DNA of 64,000 nucleotides from positions 1-64,000 of the forward strand of contig CALXTI010000004.1 of the NCBI GenBank assembly GCA_944391395.1. The letters are read 5' to 3'. The DNA comes from an uncultured Alphaproteobacteria bacterium. Lineage in GTDB: Bacteria; Pseudomonadota; Alphaproteobacteria; RF32; CAG-239. The notes under the pieces were generated by a model. The model was given only the letters and a program-made list of their open reading frames with translations, was not told the origin of the DNA and made no database searches. The translations under genes were made by a program, and so were the position numbers. Below are positions 35,181 through 44,513 of the stretch, piece after piece; position 1 is the stretch's first letter, and each line of letters starts with the position of its first letter.

Positions 35181-38100
35181 TTTTTATCAACTCCCAATCT
35201 GCGGCAGAAATTTCTAAAAAACGACCTTTAACATACGAAGCAAAAAATTGCAAATGCTTTCCTCTGACTTTATCGCCGAAATCATATTTGACCCAAAACT
35301 TTCCGTTATCTTTGTAAAAATTAAGGTTAATCTGATTACCATGTTCGGCTTTAACATCCATTTTTAGCAATTCTTCTGGTTTTTCAAGCTGTTGAACCGA
35401 AGAAATGAACGCTGTATTTAAAAGATGTTTCATCATGTCGGCCAACTTGTCGGTATTGTTTTCGCCGTTGATGCTTTCCAGCCTGCCAAATCGCAAATCC
35501 CAGATATGGCTGTAAGTCCATTGTTGCCAATTTGGTGAAAGGTCAACAAAATCGGCCTGTGCCAGCCATACTTGAAATTTGCCGTCAAATTTGACATAAG
35601 CAGCGCTGGAACCGCGTCCGAGGTCAAGGTTGTATGTGCCGATTTCTACGGTCAAAACGGGCTTATTGTCCTTATCCCAAAGTTCAATTCTGGTGTTTGG
35701 CGAACCTTCGCTTTCTACCGGTTGCAAACCGAACAACGCCAAATTTTCGGCTTTATCGGATTTCTTTTCATAAAAACGCGCCTCCATCAATGCGCTCAAA
35801 AAGCTGCGGATTCTTTCCTGAAAAACCGGAAAATCGGGATATCCCGCAAGTTTCCAGACACCGTTTTCATTAACAAAACGAAGCGTATCATCATGAGTTT
35901 TAATGACAATGTTTTGCACTTGATTGATTTGCTGCGGCAAGTTCGGAAACAGCGGCTTATCCTCATATTTTTGAATGTCCGACCGGTTGGTGTAATAAAC
36001 CGAGATAATGCCGGCCAGCAAAATAACGGCGGCCGTTAATGATATTTTCAACAAAGCGCGGTTGAATTTTAATGGAGCGTGATAATTCCGCCGGCCTTTT
36101 TTCAACCATAAGAAAACCAGCAAAACAAAACTTAATATCAACGGCAGGGCAAAAATATTGATAAATTTAACAACCATGCCGATATGCGCGACATCCCGGT
36201 TGGCTTGTGCCCGCACGGCGCTTAATTCTTGCCGCAATTCATCAAGTTGTTTTTTGATGCCGTTAATAAGAGCAAGTTCGTCGGCGGTAAAAATTTCCCG
36301 TTCTTCAAAATCGCGTTTGCTCCAGATTTCCTGCAGTTGATTTTTAACCTGATTAATCCGCTCAAAAATTTCTTCTTCTTTAATTTTGAATTGGAAAATA
36401 TTTTGTTTGCGCAGCTTTTCAATATCCGTAAATTCGCGGTTGCGTGCGCTTTTACCGCGCAAATCAAGCAAAGACGCATTGTTAGTCAAATAATCCAGAC
36501 TGTTTAAGATAAAATCGGCATTGTTAAACAGCGGAATAAAGAAAGTTCTCTCCAAAATGGTTTGTGAAGTGGTCCAAAAAGCGTCATATATAAAATCCGT
36601 ATCGCCGACAACAATCATATTGAACTGATTGTCGGCATTTTTGCCATGCACGGCGGCAGCCAAAATTTTAGGGTTGTCGTCGGCTTTGAAATAAGTGAGC
36701 ACTTGACGGGGGTTCAATCCGTCATAAACCACTTTGATAGGCATTAAAGCAGAATTTTGACTGGCCTGCAACAGCGGAACAAAATCAATGTTATCGCTTG
36801 CCGGCATCACTACCGAAACTGAAGACATCAAAACACTGTTCAACCCTTTTGTTACCGGATGTGTGGGATTGAAATTTTCTTTTTTGAGTTTGAACTGAAT
36901 AATATCTTGAGTAAAAGCCGGATTGTTTTTATAGTTGCTGGTAGCGTCTACGGTAATGGAATTATCCAAATCAGCCACCACATATTCGTTATAAAACTTA
37001 ATGCCCCAAAACTCATCAAGACCATTTAAATTTGAGGGCGTAAACGGGTGATTAACGGAAGAATAAATTCGCTGGGCTTCAGCGGCGCCGTCTAAAAGTA
37101 ATAAAATATTGCCGTAATTTTGAGAATATTTTTTAACGGCTTCAGCCATTTCCGCGGAAATGTTTTGTGGGTGAATCATAATCAAAACATCGGGGCTCTC
37201 ATTTAAATCTTCAGGTTTTTGAATGTAGCGAACATCATAAAATTCTTTGATTTTGTTGGTGATTTCCCATGGTTGCAAAATCATGCTGTCGGTACCGCCG
37301 CCGTTTATCGGGAGCGTTGATAAAACCGCCGCGGTTTTTTTCTTGCGTCCCAGTTGATAAATTAGAGAGGTCAGATTTTGTTCCAAAAAAGGCATTTGAG
37401 CCGGTGTAAAATAAGGAATGACCAGCTTGTTTTGCAATGTGTCGGCAATCGTCAGGCCAAACAGGGCATTTTGATTGATATCAATCAAAGGTATCGGTTG
37501 AATTCCGTCGGCAATGGCGCGGTCTTCAACATTGTCCAAACTTTGCGGATGATAAATCCGATAATCAAATTTGCCGTTGGAGCGGTTTTTATATTGTGCT
37601 AAAAGTTGGCGGATTTTATCAAACATTTGCCGCATGGCCGGATTGCGTTGTTCCAAAATAGTGGAATAATAAAGTTTTGCCGTAACCGGTTCGGTTAAAT
37701 TTTGCAAAACCATGATCGTATCTTTGTTGAGCGTGTATAATTTATCTTCGCTGAAATCAACTTGCGTGCCGCGCGTAAGGTTATTTGCCAGCAGATTAAA
37801 GCCCATAAAACCTAAAACCAGCATCAACCATGCCCAAATATAGTAAGAACGGTTGGTGGATTTTAACCATGAAGAAGTGCCCGCGGTGCGAAAACCAACG
37901 ATTAAAATCGTGGTAAAATTAAACAGGACGATAATGGATGTAAAAAACAACACGTCGCGCAGCTCAATCAATCCGCCGGCAATATTGGCAAAATGCGTCA
38001 AAAAACTGAAAGAAGCGATGGCGTCAATCATATAATCGGGCAAAAACAACCGAAAGAAAGACAAAATAAATTCCACGCCGCTCCAAAAAAACATCAGGTT

Positions 38101-38610
38101 TGCCGCCACGGCCAACACCAAAGCAATCACCTGATTTTTAGTTAAGGCTGACATTGTTTGCGATATGGCAATCATACAACCGGCCAACACAAAACTTCCG
38201 ACGTAGCTTAAAGCAATAACGGCATTATCCGGTGTTCCCAAAATGTTGACCGTAATCCAAAAAGGAAAGGTAAGAGCCAATGCCAGCGCGCAAAACAGCC
38301 ATGACGCCAAAAACTTTCCCCACACCAATGTTTCGGCGGAAACCGGCATGGTCATAATCTGCACGATAGTTTTGGTGCGGAATTCTTCCGCCCACAAACG
38401 CATGGAAATTCCGGGAATAAACAACAAATATAACCACGGTTGAAAAGCGAACATAACTTGTAACGAGGCTTGTCCGCGCTCAAAAAAATTCCCGAAATAA
38501 AAAGCCATGGCGGCATTCAGGATTAAAAAAGACATCAAATAAATATATGCAAGCGGCGAAATAAAATACCGCAATAATTCGTTTTTTGTAACAATCCATA
38601 AATTTTTCAT
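35161..38610 (-). CDS. Fused ABC-2 permease / GldG-like / DUF4340-like protein
   Basis: A 1149-residue protein that appears to join three proteins usually encoded apart. Residues 1-240 form an ABC-2-type permease like GldF (six hydrophobic segments, start WIVTKNELLRYFISPLAYIY). About 260-850 match GldG-like 'ABC-type uncharacterised transport' proteins: a membrane helix, VDFSEDKLYTLNKDT, then a large periplasmic region with a coiled coil near 760-815. From about 870 a membrane helix and a DUF4340-like domain follow (NIVIKTHDDTLRFVNENGVW, RIELWDKDNKP). No stop or frameshift breaks the frame. The ATPase gene is directly upstream. The substrate is unknown; GldAFG supports gliding in Bacteroidetes, but no other gliding gene is here. 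Confidence 0.83.
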   Translation of the reverse strand: MKNLWIVTKNELLRYFISPLAYIYLMSFLILNAAMAFYFGNFFERGQASLQVMFAFQPWLYLLFIPGISMRLWAEEFRTKTIVQIMTMPVSAETLVWGKFLASWLFCALALALTFPFWITVNILGTPDNAVIALSYVGSFVLAGCMIAISQTMSALTKNQVIALVLAVAANLMFFWSGVEFILSFFRLFLPDYMIDAIASFSFLTHFANIAGGLIELRDVLFFTSIIVLFNFTTILIVGFRTAGTSSWLKSTNRSYYIWAWLMLVLGFMGFNLLANNLTRGTQVDFSEDKLYTLNKDTIMVLQNLTEPVTAKLYYSTILEQRNPAMRQMFDKIRQLLAQYKNRSNGKFDYRIYHPQSLDNVEDRAIADGIQPIPLIDINQNALFGLTIADTLQNKLVIPYFTPAQMPFLEQNLTSLIYQLGRKKKTAAVLSTLPINGGGTDSMILQPWEITNKIKEFYDVRYIQKPEDLNESPDVLIMIHPQNISAEMAEAVKKYSQNYGNILLLLDGAAEAQRIYSSVNHPFTPSNLNGLDEFWGIKFYNEYVVADLDNSITVDATSNYKNNPAFTQDIIQFKLKKENFNPTHPVTKGLNSVLMSSVSVVMPASDNIDFVPLLQASQNSALMPIKVVYDGLNPRQVLTYFKADDNPKILAAAVHGKNADNQFNMIVVGDTDFIYDAFWTTSQTILERTFFIPLFNNADFILNSLDYLTNNASLLDLRGKSARNREFTDIEKLRKQNIFQFKIKEEEIFERINQVKNQLQEIWSKRDFEEREIFTADELALINGIKKQLDELRQELSAVRAQANRDVAHIGMVVKFINIFALPLILSFVLLVFLWLKKGRRNYHAPLKFNRALLKISLTAAVILLAGIISVYYTNRSDIQKYEDKPLFPNLPQQINQVQNIVIKTHDDTLRFVNENGVWKLAGYPDFPVFQERIRSFLSALMEARFYEKKSDKAENLALFGLQPVESEGSPNTRIELWDKDNKPVLTVEIGTYNLDLGRGSSAAYVKFDGKFQVWLAQADFVDLSPNWQQWTYSHIWDLRFGRLESINGENNTDKLADMMKHLLNTAFISSVQQLEKPEELLKMDVKAEHGNQINLNFYKDNGKFWVKYDFGDKVRGKHLQFFASYVKGRFLEISAADWELIKNAAKFD

Positions 38611-38628
38611 GACATTGTCCTTGTTAAA

Positions 38629-39348
38629 TCATTCTTCCGTGTTTTGTGTCAGTTTTTTAAAAGCCTCGGCCAAAGTTTTGGCTTTTGCTTTGGCTAAAAC
38701 TTCCTGACAGCTGCCGTCAGCCATCATTATGCCTTTGTTAATCAAAATAATGCGTGTACAAATGTTTTCCGCCTCTTCCAAGAGGTGGGTGGAAATCAAA
38801 ATGGTTTTATTTTTGCCCATTTGTTCAATCAACCGCCGCATATGCTCTTTTTGGTTTGGGTCTAATCCGTCGGTCGGCTCATCCAAAAGCAAAATATCCG
38901 GATTACTCAAAATGCTTTGTGCAAATCCCACGCGGCGTAAATATCCTTTGGAAAGTGTTTCTATTTTTTGGTTTAAGACGTTTTCAATGTTTGCCAGCTG
39001 TATGGAGTGCTCAATTTCTTTTGTGCCGACATGACGCAAATCGGCCATATATCGCAAAAACATTTTGACGCTCATATCCGGATACAAAGGCGACCCTTCC
39101 GGCAAAAAACCGATTTTACTTTTAACCTTGATGGGTTGTTCGGCAATATTTAATCCTTCTACAAAAATCGCGCCTGATGTCGGTGCCAAAAAGCCGGTAA
39201 TCATGTTCATTAAAGTTGATTTTCCGGCGCCGTTTGGTCCTAAAAGCGCGATAACCTCGCCCTTTTGGGCGGTTAAATTAAAGTCATCCACGGCTTTGAT
39301 ATTGCCGTAGAACTTGCATAAATGTTGTGTCCGGATAACATCAGTCAT
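38629..39348 (-). CDS. ABC transporter ATP-binding protein (GldA-like)
   Basis: The 239-residue ATPase of the fused permease encoded 18 bases downstream. Walker A is GPNGAGKST (about residues 36-44), the signature LSKGYLRRVGFAQ, Walker B ILLLDEPTDGLDPNQ, and the H loop STHLLEE. The 'GFLPEGSPLYPDM' Q-loop region is of the ABC-2 drug/polysaccharide/Gld type. It overlaps the end of anmK by 4 bases, so anmK, the ATPase, the fusion and the metal exporter look like one transcript. Confidence 0.93.
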   Translation of the reverse strand: MTDVIRTQHLCKFYGNIKAVDDFNLTAQKGEVIALLGPNGAGKSTLMNMITGFLAPTSGAIFVEGLNIAEQPIKVKSKIGFLPEGSPLYPDMSVKMFLRYMADLRHVGTKEIEHSIQLANIENVLNQKIETLSKGYLRRVGFAQSILSNPDILLLDEPTDGLDPNQKEHMRRLIEQMGKNKTILISTHLLEEAENICTRIILINKGIMMADGSCQEVLAKAKAKTLAEAFKKLTQNTEE

Positions 39349-40457
39349 TTTGTTTTGTCTTCCTTTTCATAAATTTCGCCGCCGGTCATGGGTTGAGCCA
39401 CACCGGTTGTGGTCGGAAAGGTTATCGGCAAACCGTAAATCCGCCGTGCCGCCAAAAAAGCTATTGCCGGCGCATCGCCGATTTTAAAATCAAAAACATC
39501 TTCTTGCGCGGTTTCTATTTTCATTTCTTTTAAGTGCTGACGGATAAAGCGCACCAAAGTCGGGTTTTGCGCGCCGCCGCCGCAAATGACGGCACAAACC
39601 GGAACTTCCGGCAAATAAAGCGCCAAAGAATAAGCGATTGCCTCGCTGACAAAAGCGGTGGCTGTTGCCGCGCCGTCTTCTAAGGATAACCCTTCCAGAT
39701 GCTCGGTTTTGTCGTTAAAAGAATTCCGGTCCAAAGATTTTGGCGGATATTTTCCGAAAAAGTCGTGCTTCATCATTTGGTTTATGATTTTTTCATGAAC
39801 GACGCCGGTAGCGGCTGATTTGCCGTTAAAATCCATCTGCATTCCGCCGTGTTTGAAAACCCAGTCGTCAATTAAGGCGTTTCCCGGTCCGCAGTCAAAT
39901 GCGACGATTTCGCCCAGAGCTCCGGTCCAAATGAGGTTGGTGATGCCACCGATATTGATAAAAACATTAGGTTTGTTAAGAGTTTGCGCCAAAGCGCTGT
40001 AATAAGTTGCGCTGATAGGCGAACCTTGTCCGCCGTTTAAGATATCGGCATTGCGAAAATGCGTTACGACTTTTATACCAGTTTTCTCAGCCAATATGCG
40101 CCCTTTGCCGAGTTGATAGGTATAACCGTTTTGTGGTTCGTGACAAATAGTTGTCCCTTCCAACCCGATGACATCAATCGGTTCATCGCTCTCATGATTG
40201 ATTTCTTCAACAATTTCATTTATAAAGTCGGTAACTTCTGTTTCCGTTGTTTCAATTAAGGCGCGCTCTTCCGGGTTGGCGTAATGCAATCCCAAAATCG
40301 AGCGAACTTTTTGCGCCAACGGCTCCGGATAAAGAAATTTTCGGGCTGATTTAACCTCATAAATATCTACGCCGTCGGTTGACACCAAAGCGGCTTTAAT
40401 GCCGTCCAAAGATGTTCCGCCCATTAATCCCAGAATATTTAACGGTTTTATCATCAT
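39345..40457 (-). CDS. anmK: Anhydro-N-acetylmuramic acid kinase
   Basis: AnmK opens and phosphorylates 1,6-anhydro-MurNAc from recycled peptidoglycan to MurNAc-6-phosphate. I take ATG 40457 as start (370 residues); a GTG at 40472 lies within the GAGG site and is less likely. The ATP motif is GLMGGTSLDGIKAAL (usual form GLMSGTSxDG), followed by NIGGITNLIW, FDCGPGNALIDDW with the catalytic aspartate, and VCAVICGGGAQNPTL. It is divergent from tyrS, the usual alphaproteobacterial arrangement. Confidence 0.94.
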   Translation of the reverse strand: MMIKPLNILGLMGGTSLDGIKAALVSTDGVDIYEVKSARKFLYPEPLAQKVRSILGLHYANPEERALIETTETEVTDFINEIVEEINHESDEPIDVIGLEGTTICHEPQNGYTYQLGKGRILAEKTGIKVVTHFRNADILNGGQGSPISATYYSALAQTLNKPNVFINIGGITNLIWTGALGEIVAFDCGPGNALIDDWVFKHGGMQMDFNGKSAATGVVHEKIINQMMKHDFFGKYPPKSLDRNSFNDKTEHLEGLSLEDGAATATAFVSEAIAYSLALYLPEVPVCAVICGGGAQNPTLVRFIRQHLKEMKIETAQEDVFDFKIGDAPAIAFLAARRIYGLPITFPTTTGVAQPMTGGEIYEKEDKTK

Positions 40458-40538
40458 TGTCAAAAAATTCACCTCGCTGCTTGCATTGTCATAAATATAT
40501 GCTAATATGCGTTAAAATTTAGTATAAGGAAAAGAAAA

Positions 40539-41792
40539 ATGAGCACATGGAAATCCGAATTTTTTAATATTATGGTTGAACGCGGTTTTTACAATCAATG
40601 CACCAATGATACGGGTTTTGACGAATATCTGGCCGATTGTGAAAAGAAAGGCACCCCGGCCGTTGGTTATCTGGGTTCGGATCCGACCGGCGACAGCCTG
40701 CATGTCGGACACATTGTGCCGGTGATGATGCTGCGTTGGTTTCAAAAATGCGGCCACAAACCGTTAACTTTGGTCGGCGGCGCCACTGCGCGTATCGGCG
40801 ACCCTTCCGGTAAAGACAAGTTGCGCCCTTTTTTGAGCGAAGAAACTTTGGCGCATAACACCGAAGGTTTGAAAAAGTCTTTTCGCAAGTTTTTGAATTT
40901 TGAAACAGGCGCCAATGCCGCCGAAATGGTTGATAACTGGGATTGGTTCAAAGACATCAACTATCTGGCGTTTTTGCGTGATATCGGCACCTGTTATTCG
41001 GTCAACCGCATGCTGACGATGGATAGTGTCAAAAGCCGCTTGGAACGCGAACAGCCGATGTCGTTTTTAGAGTTTAATTATCAACTTTTGCAAGGTTATG
41101 ATTTTTGTGTTTTGTATCAAAAATATGGTTGCCGCGCTCAAATAGCCGGCGCCGACCAATGGGGCAACATTGTTTCCGGTACTGAACTCGGTCGTCGTCG
41201 TTATGATGTGGAATTGTTTGGTTTTACCAGCCCGATTTTGACTGATTCTTCCGGCAAAAAAATGGGCAAATCCGAAGGCAATGCCGTGTGGATTAATGAT
41301 GAAAAACTTTCTTCGTATGATTACTATCAATATTTCCGCAACATTTGTGATGCTGAAGTCGGCAAATGTTTAAGAGTGTTTACGGATTTACCGATGGATG
41401 AAGTTCGTCGCTTGGAAAGCCTGAAAGACAAAGAAATCAATGAGGCTAAAAAGATTTTGGCTTATGAGGCTACCAAGATGTGCCGCGGTAAGGCGGAGGC
41501 TAAAGCCGCGCAGGACACGGCGGTCAAAACTTTTGAACAAGGTATGGCCGGCGGCGAATTGCCGGAGATTAAAGCGGATTTAAATGCCGGAATCGGTGTA
41601 CTGGACGCCTTTTTGCAAATAGGTTTTGTTGAAAGCAAAGGTGAAGCGCGTCGTCTGATAAAACAAGCGGGCTTAAAAATCAACGACAAACCGGTTACGG
41701 ATGAAAATTATAAAATAACGACCGCTGATTTACTTAATGGTCAGGTCAAGCTCTCTCAAGGCAAGAAGAAGCACGGTTTGATTAAGGCTTAA
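40539..41792 (+). CDS. tyrS: Tyrosyl-tRNA synthetase
   Basis: TyrRS charges tRNA-Tyr. The 417-residue class I synthetase has the HIGH-type motif HVGHIVPVMML (about residues 54-64), the tyrosine-site GADQWGNIVSG and the KMGKS motif (TDSSGKKMGKSEGNAVW, about 242-250). A C-terminal S4-type RNA-binding domain (GEARRLIKQAGLKINDKPV) ends the protein. GGAAAAG precedes the start. Confidence 0.97.
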   Translation: MSTWKSEFFNIMVERGFYNQCTNDTGFDEYLADCEKKGTPAVGYLGSDPTGDSLHVGHIVPVMMLRWFQKCGHKPLTLVGGATARIGDPSGKDKLRPFLSEETLAHNTEGLKKSFRKFLNFETGANAAEMVDNWDWFKDINYLAFLRDIGTCYSVNRMLTMDSVKSRLEREQPMSFLEFNYQLLQGYDFCVLYQKYGCRAQIAGADQWGNIVSGTELGRRRYDVELFGFTSPILTDSSGKKMGKSEGNAVWINDEKLSSYDYYQYFRNICDAEVGKCLRVFTDLPMDEVRRLESLKDKEINEAKKILAYEATKMCRGKAEAKAAQDTAVKTFEQGMAGGELPEIKADLNAGIGVLDAFLQIGFVESKGEARRLIKQAGLKINDKPVTDENYKITTADLLNGQVKLSQGKKKHGLIKA

Positions 41793-41799
41793 AATCAAT

Positions 41800-41823
41800 C
41801 CCCCGTTCTTGACAGAACGGGGA
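41800..41823 (+). terminator. Terminator of tyrS
   Basis: CCCCGTTCT pairs with AGAACGGGG over TGAC, 8 bases after the tyrS stop. The following tract is only partly T-rich (AGTTTGTTG). Confidence 0.6.
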
Positions 41824-41852
41824 GTTTGTTGTGCAAATGTTTTTTTGTTTTA

Positions 41853-41890
41853 TTTAAAAACAACCGCTCCTGATAAAAAGGAACGGTTGT
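41853..41890 (-). terminator. Terminator of the ADP-dependent kinase gene
   Basis: ACAACCG (41860-41866) pairs with CGGTTGT (41884-41890), with an inner TCCT/AGGA stem. On the minus strand it is followed by TTTTTAAATAAAA. Confidence 0.7.
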
Positions 41891-41915
41891 AAGTTGTTCA
41901 TCTCAAAACGCGATA

Positions 41916-43310
41916 CTATCTTGCCGCCACCAGCGAAAGCGAAGAAATCGTGTCGCCCATACCGACCAATGTAACCGGTTTTTCAATCAAAATCGTCGGC
42001 ACCACAATCAAATCCCAGCGGCGATAGCGCCCGATACCGGTTTGTGCCAAATCATTTTGGCCGGTTGCCCAAGCCAGACTATCGGCTTCAATCAATCCGA
42101 CATCGGAAACTTCACGCCCGTGCGCCCACAAAAGTTCGTCAATCGACCCGGTTCCGGCTTTGGCGGCAGCAATAGTTGCCGCTGTCATCATTCCTTTTAA
42201 GTTTTGCTCCGGTGAGATTTTAAAGTTTGTGTCCTGTAAAGTCATATACAATCCGAACATATGCAGCTGAATCCGCGGTACCGAGGTTTTTTCTTTGATT
42301 TTAACCAATCCGGAAAACAGATTTTCCGCCGTCGTTTGTTGTCGGCAGCGTTCAGCCAGCGCCTCTTCATCAATAACTTCCAGAATATCTATGGTTTCCC
42401 GTTCGTTGATGCCGATGGAATCCATCAAGGGCGCCACCTTATCAATAATTGCCTTGCGGATGATTTTATCCTGAGTAGAGGCGATTTCCAAATGAAAAAC
42501 GCAGTCAGGGTTGTTTTTGCGCCAAGTTTCAATTTCGGGCAGAATATTATCAATCAGTTTTTCCCCCTGATTGTTGGAAGTCAAAGCGTGAAAACCCGAT
42601 AAAATGACATAATCAACCGGATTGTTATGAACGTGATGTATGAAATTTTTATCGGTAATCAGTTTCAAGTTTAACGGATCATAAGTGGCAATAAAACGAT
42701 TGGATTTCGGGCAACGGAATTTTTGTCCCTCCAACTCCAGCACATCGCCCTTGTCAAACTCAATAATCCAATGAATAAGCGGAATGTCTCTTTTACGGTC
42801 GATTTTATAAGCCGGTTGAACTTTGCCTTCATCATCAAAAGAAAGCAGATTTTCAAGTTTGGCAAATTGTTCGGCTTGCAGTTTCGGCAAAGAGTTCGTA
42901 TGCACAAAAACGTTTTTAATGCCGACCGTAGCCAGAGCATTACCGACGATTCCGCCTTGTCCGCCGATTTGCAGTCGGTCGTAACCGATGTTTTTATCCA
43001 TCCAGTCATAGACTTCTTTTTCTTCGGTAATCCACTCTTCGGCGATTCCTTTTGTAAAGCATTTAAAAATCCCCCGCACAACGTCATCGGGGGTCAAAAT
43101 TTTTGTTTGTTCAACACGCTCGAGGTCTTTTAGAGACATTTTTCTGGATTCTGCCAGTTCGGCCAAACGCTTTGCCGAAAGCTTAATGACTGCGTCGATA
43201 TTGGCATTAAACCCGGTTGCGGCGGCATTGATTTCTTTTAATTTTGCCAACTGTTCCGGAACAATCTGATATTTTTTTTGCCACATTTTTTTCAAATCGG
43301 GTGTATCCAT
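41916..43310 (-). CDS. ADP-dependent phosphofructokinase/glucokinase family protein
   Basis: The 464-residue protein (ATG 43310; a TTG lies one codon earlier) matches the ADP-dependent sugar kinases known from archaea and animal ADPGK. Signs are GFNANIDAVIKL near the start, RLQIGGQGGIVGNALATVG (substrate-site region), YVILSGFHAL, HLEIAS, GINERET, and near the end VGMGDTISS, the GXGD motif whose aspartate is the catalytic base. Such enzymes phosphorylate glucose or fructose-6-phosphate with ADP and give AMP. Family members in bacteria are uncommon. It has its own terminator and neighbours a Mic60-like gene on the same strand. Family call fairly firm; which sugar is used is open. Confidence 0.8.
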   Translation of the reverse strand: MDTPDLKKMWQKKYQIVPEQLAKLKEINAAATGFNANIDAVIKLSAKRLAELAESRKMSLKDLERVEQTKILTPDDVVRGIFKCFTKGIAEEWITEEKEVYDWMDKNIGYDRLQIGGQGGIVGNALATVGIKNVFVHTNSLPKLQAEQFAKLENLLSFDDEGKVQPAYKIDRKRDIPLIHWIIEFDKGDVLELEGQKFRCPKSNRFIATYDPLNLKLITDKNFIHHVHNNPVDYVILSGFHALTSNNQGEKLIDNILPEIETWRKNNPDCVFHLEIASTQDKIIRKAIIDKVAPLMDSIGINERETIDILEVIDEEALAERCRQQTTAENLFSGLVKIKEKTSVPRIQLHMFGLYMTLQDTNFKISPEQNLKGMMTAATIAAAKAGTGSIDELLWAHGREVSDVGLIEADSLAWATGQNDLAQTGIGRYRRWDLIVVPTILIEKPVTLVGMGDTISSLSLVAAR

Positions 43311-43352
43311 CAATTTTCTCCATCTCTAAAAAATAGTCTTTTATGTAAAGTT

Positions 43353-44417
43353 TTAAAACTGTTGTGCAACAGATTCGTTTTTAAGATTTTCAACTTTCAT
43401 AAACGCCAGCGTCAGCGCTTGAATGTTGTTCAAGGCTTGAGCAAAATCGTCTGCCTTGGCATATTTTTGCTGCCAGGTTTTAAACGCCGGAGTTTGGTAT
43501 TTCGCATCTGCCTGCATCAACAAAACAGCCTGAGCAAAATCACCGTTGTTGACAAGTTGATGGATTTTGTCGGCAGTGTTTTCTTTAACGATGTTTGTAT
43601 TCTCATTTTCACCGTTATATTCCACGACAATAAGCTTGCTTAATTTGTCGTTTAATTTTTCTTTCCAGCTTGAGGCGTTGTTGTTTGCCTCAGACGCCGC
43701 GACAGAGGTTTCATCATGCGTTTTTTCAATGTTTTGTGTCGCATACAAAAGGTTAAATTCATCAATCAGCATTTGCGGTGTTGCAACGCCGTCGGCAGCG
43801 GACAAGGCAATGGTTTCGGCGGATTTTTCCATGCTTGTGCCGGCTGCCAGTTGGCGCAAGACCTCTGCCTCGTACACAAAGGGCTTGCCGCTTGCCGAGG
43901 CGTCTTTCACCAACATGGCCGCGGTTAAAATCAAAGCGCCTTGTGAGCTGATTTTGCCCAAAGTTTGAACTTTTGCTTCCAACCCGTCAACTCGGGTAAC
44001 AAGCCCCAAAACGGCGGCATTGCTTGCTTTTGCGTCCAAAATTTCTTTATTGATTTGTAAAGATTTATTGATTCTTTCATTAAGAAAGGCTGTTCTTTTA
44101 ACAAAGGTGTTATTGATTTTTTCCCATTCCTGCCGGCTGATATCCTGCGACTTTTCTGTTTGCAAAGCCTGCACCTGATTATTAAGCCGGACAATTTGTT
44201 CTTTAAGCGCGTCAATTTCTTGTTTTTGTAAGGATAGTTCTTGCGATTTAACAAAAATCTGCGGGTTTTGATAAACATACCACCCGCCCAAAGCAACAAA
44301 TACAACCACGACTGCGGCGGTCGTTTTTCCTAAAAACTTATTTTTAACCGGAACTTTTTGTTTGTCATTGGTTGTTTGATTTTCCGTAAGAGATTTTTTT
44401 TCGGTGTTTTTTACCAT
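43353..44417 (-). CDS. Mic60/mitofilin-like inner membrane protein (COG4223 type)
   Basis: The ATG at 44417 follows AAGGACG and gives 354 residues. A charged N-terminus (1-31) precedes one membrane helix (about 33-52), then a long coiled coil (about 64-105, more to 160) and a helical C-terminal domain (from about 165) with LNNIQALTLAFMKVENLKNE near the end. This layout and its position beside tsaD fit alphaproteobacterial Mic60, which shapes inner-membrane invaginations and contacts outer-membrane proteins. In other alphaproteobacteria hemC and hemD usually lie between tsaD and this gene; they are absent here. Confidence 0.68.
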   Translation of the reverse strand: MVKNTEKKSLTENQTTNDKQKVPVKNKFLGKTTAAVVVVFVALGGWYVYQNPQIFVKSQELSLQKQEIDALKEQIVRLNNQVQALQTEKSQDISRQEWEKINNTFVKRTAFLNERINKSLQINKEILDAKASNAAVLGLVTRVDGLEAKVQTLGKISSQGALILTAAMLVKDASASGKPFVYEAEVLRQLAAGTSMEKSAETIALSAADGVATPQMLIDEFNLLYATQNIEKTHDETSVAASEANNNASSWKEKLNDKLSKLIVVEYNGENENTNIVKENTADKIHQLVNNGDFAQAVLLMQADAKYQTPAFKTWQQKYAKADDFAQALNNIQALTLAFMKVENLKNESVAQQF

Positions 44418-44513
44418 TTTTTCGTCCTTTGTCTGAATAATTCTTGGCAAGAATATTTTTATAGTTTATATAATTAAAAAAAAACTGCAACAGATTAATT
44501 GGATTATACAAAA

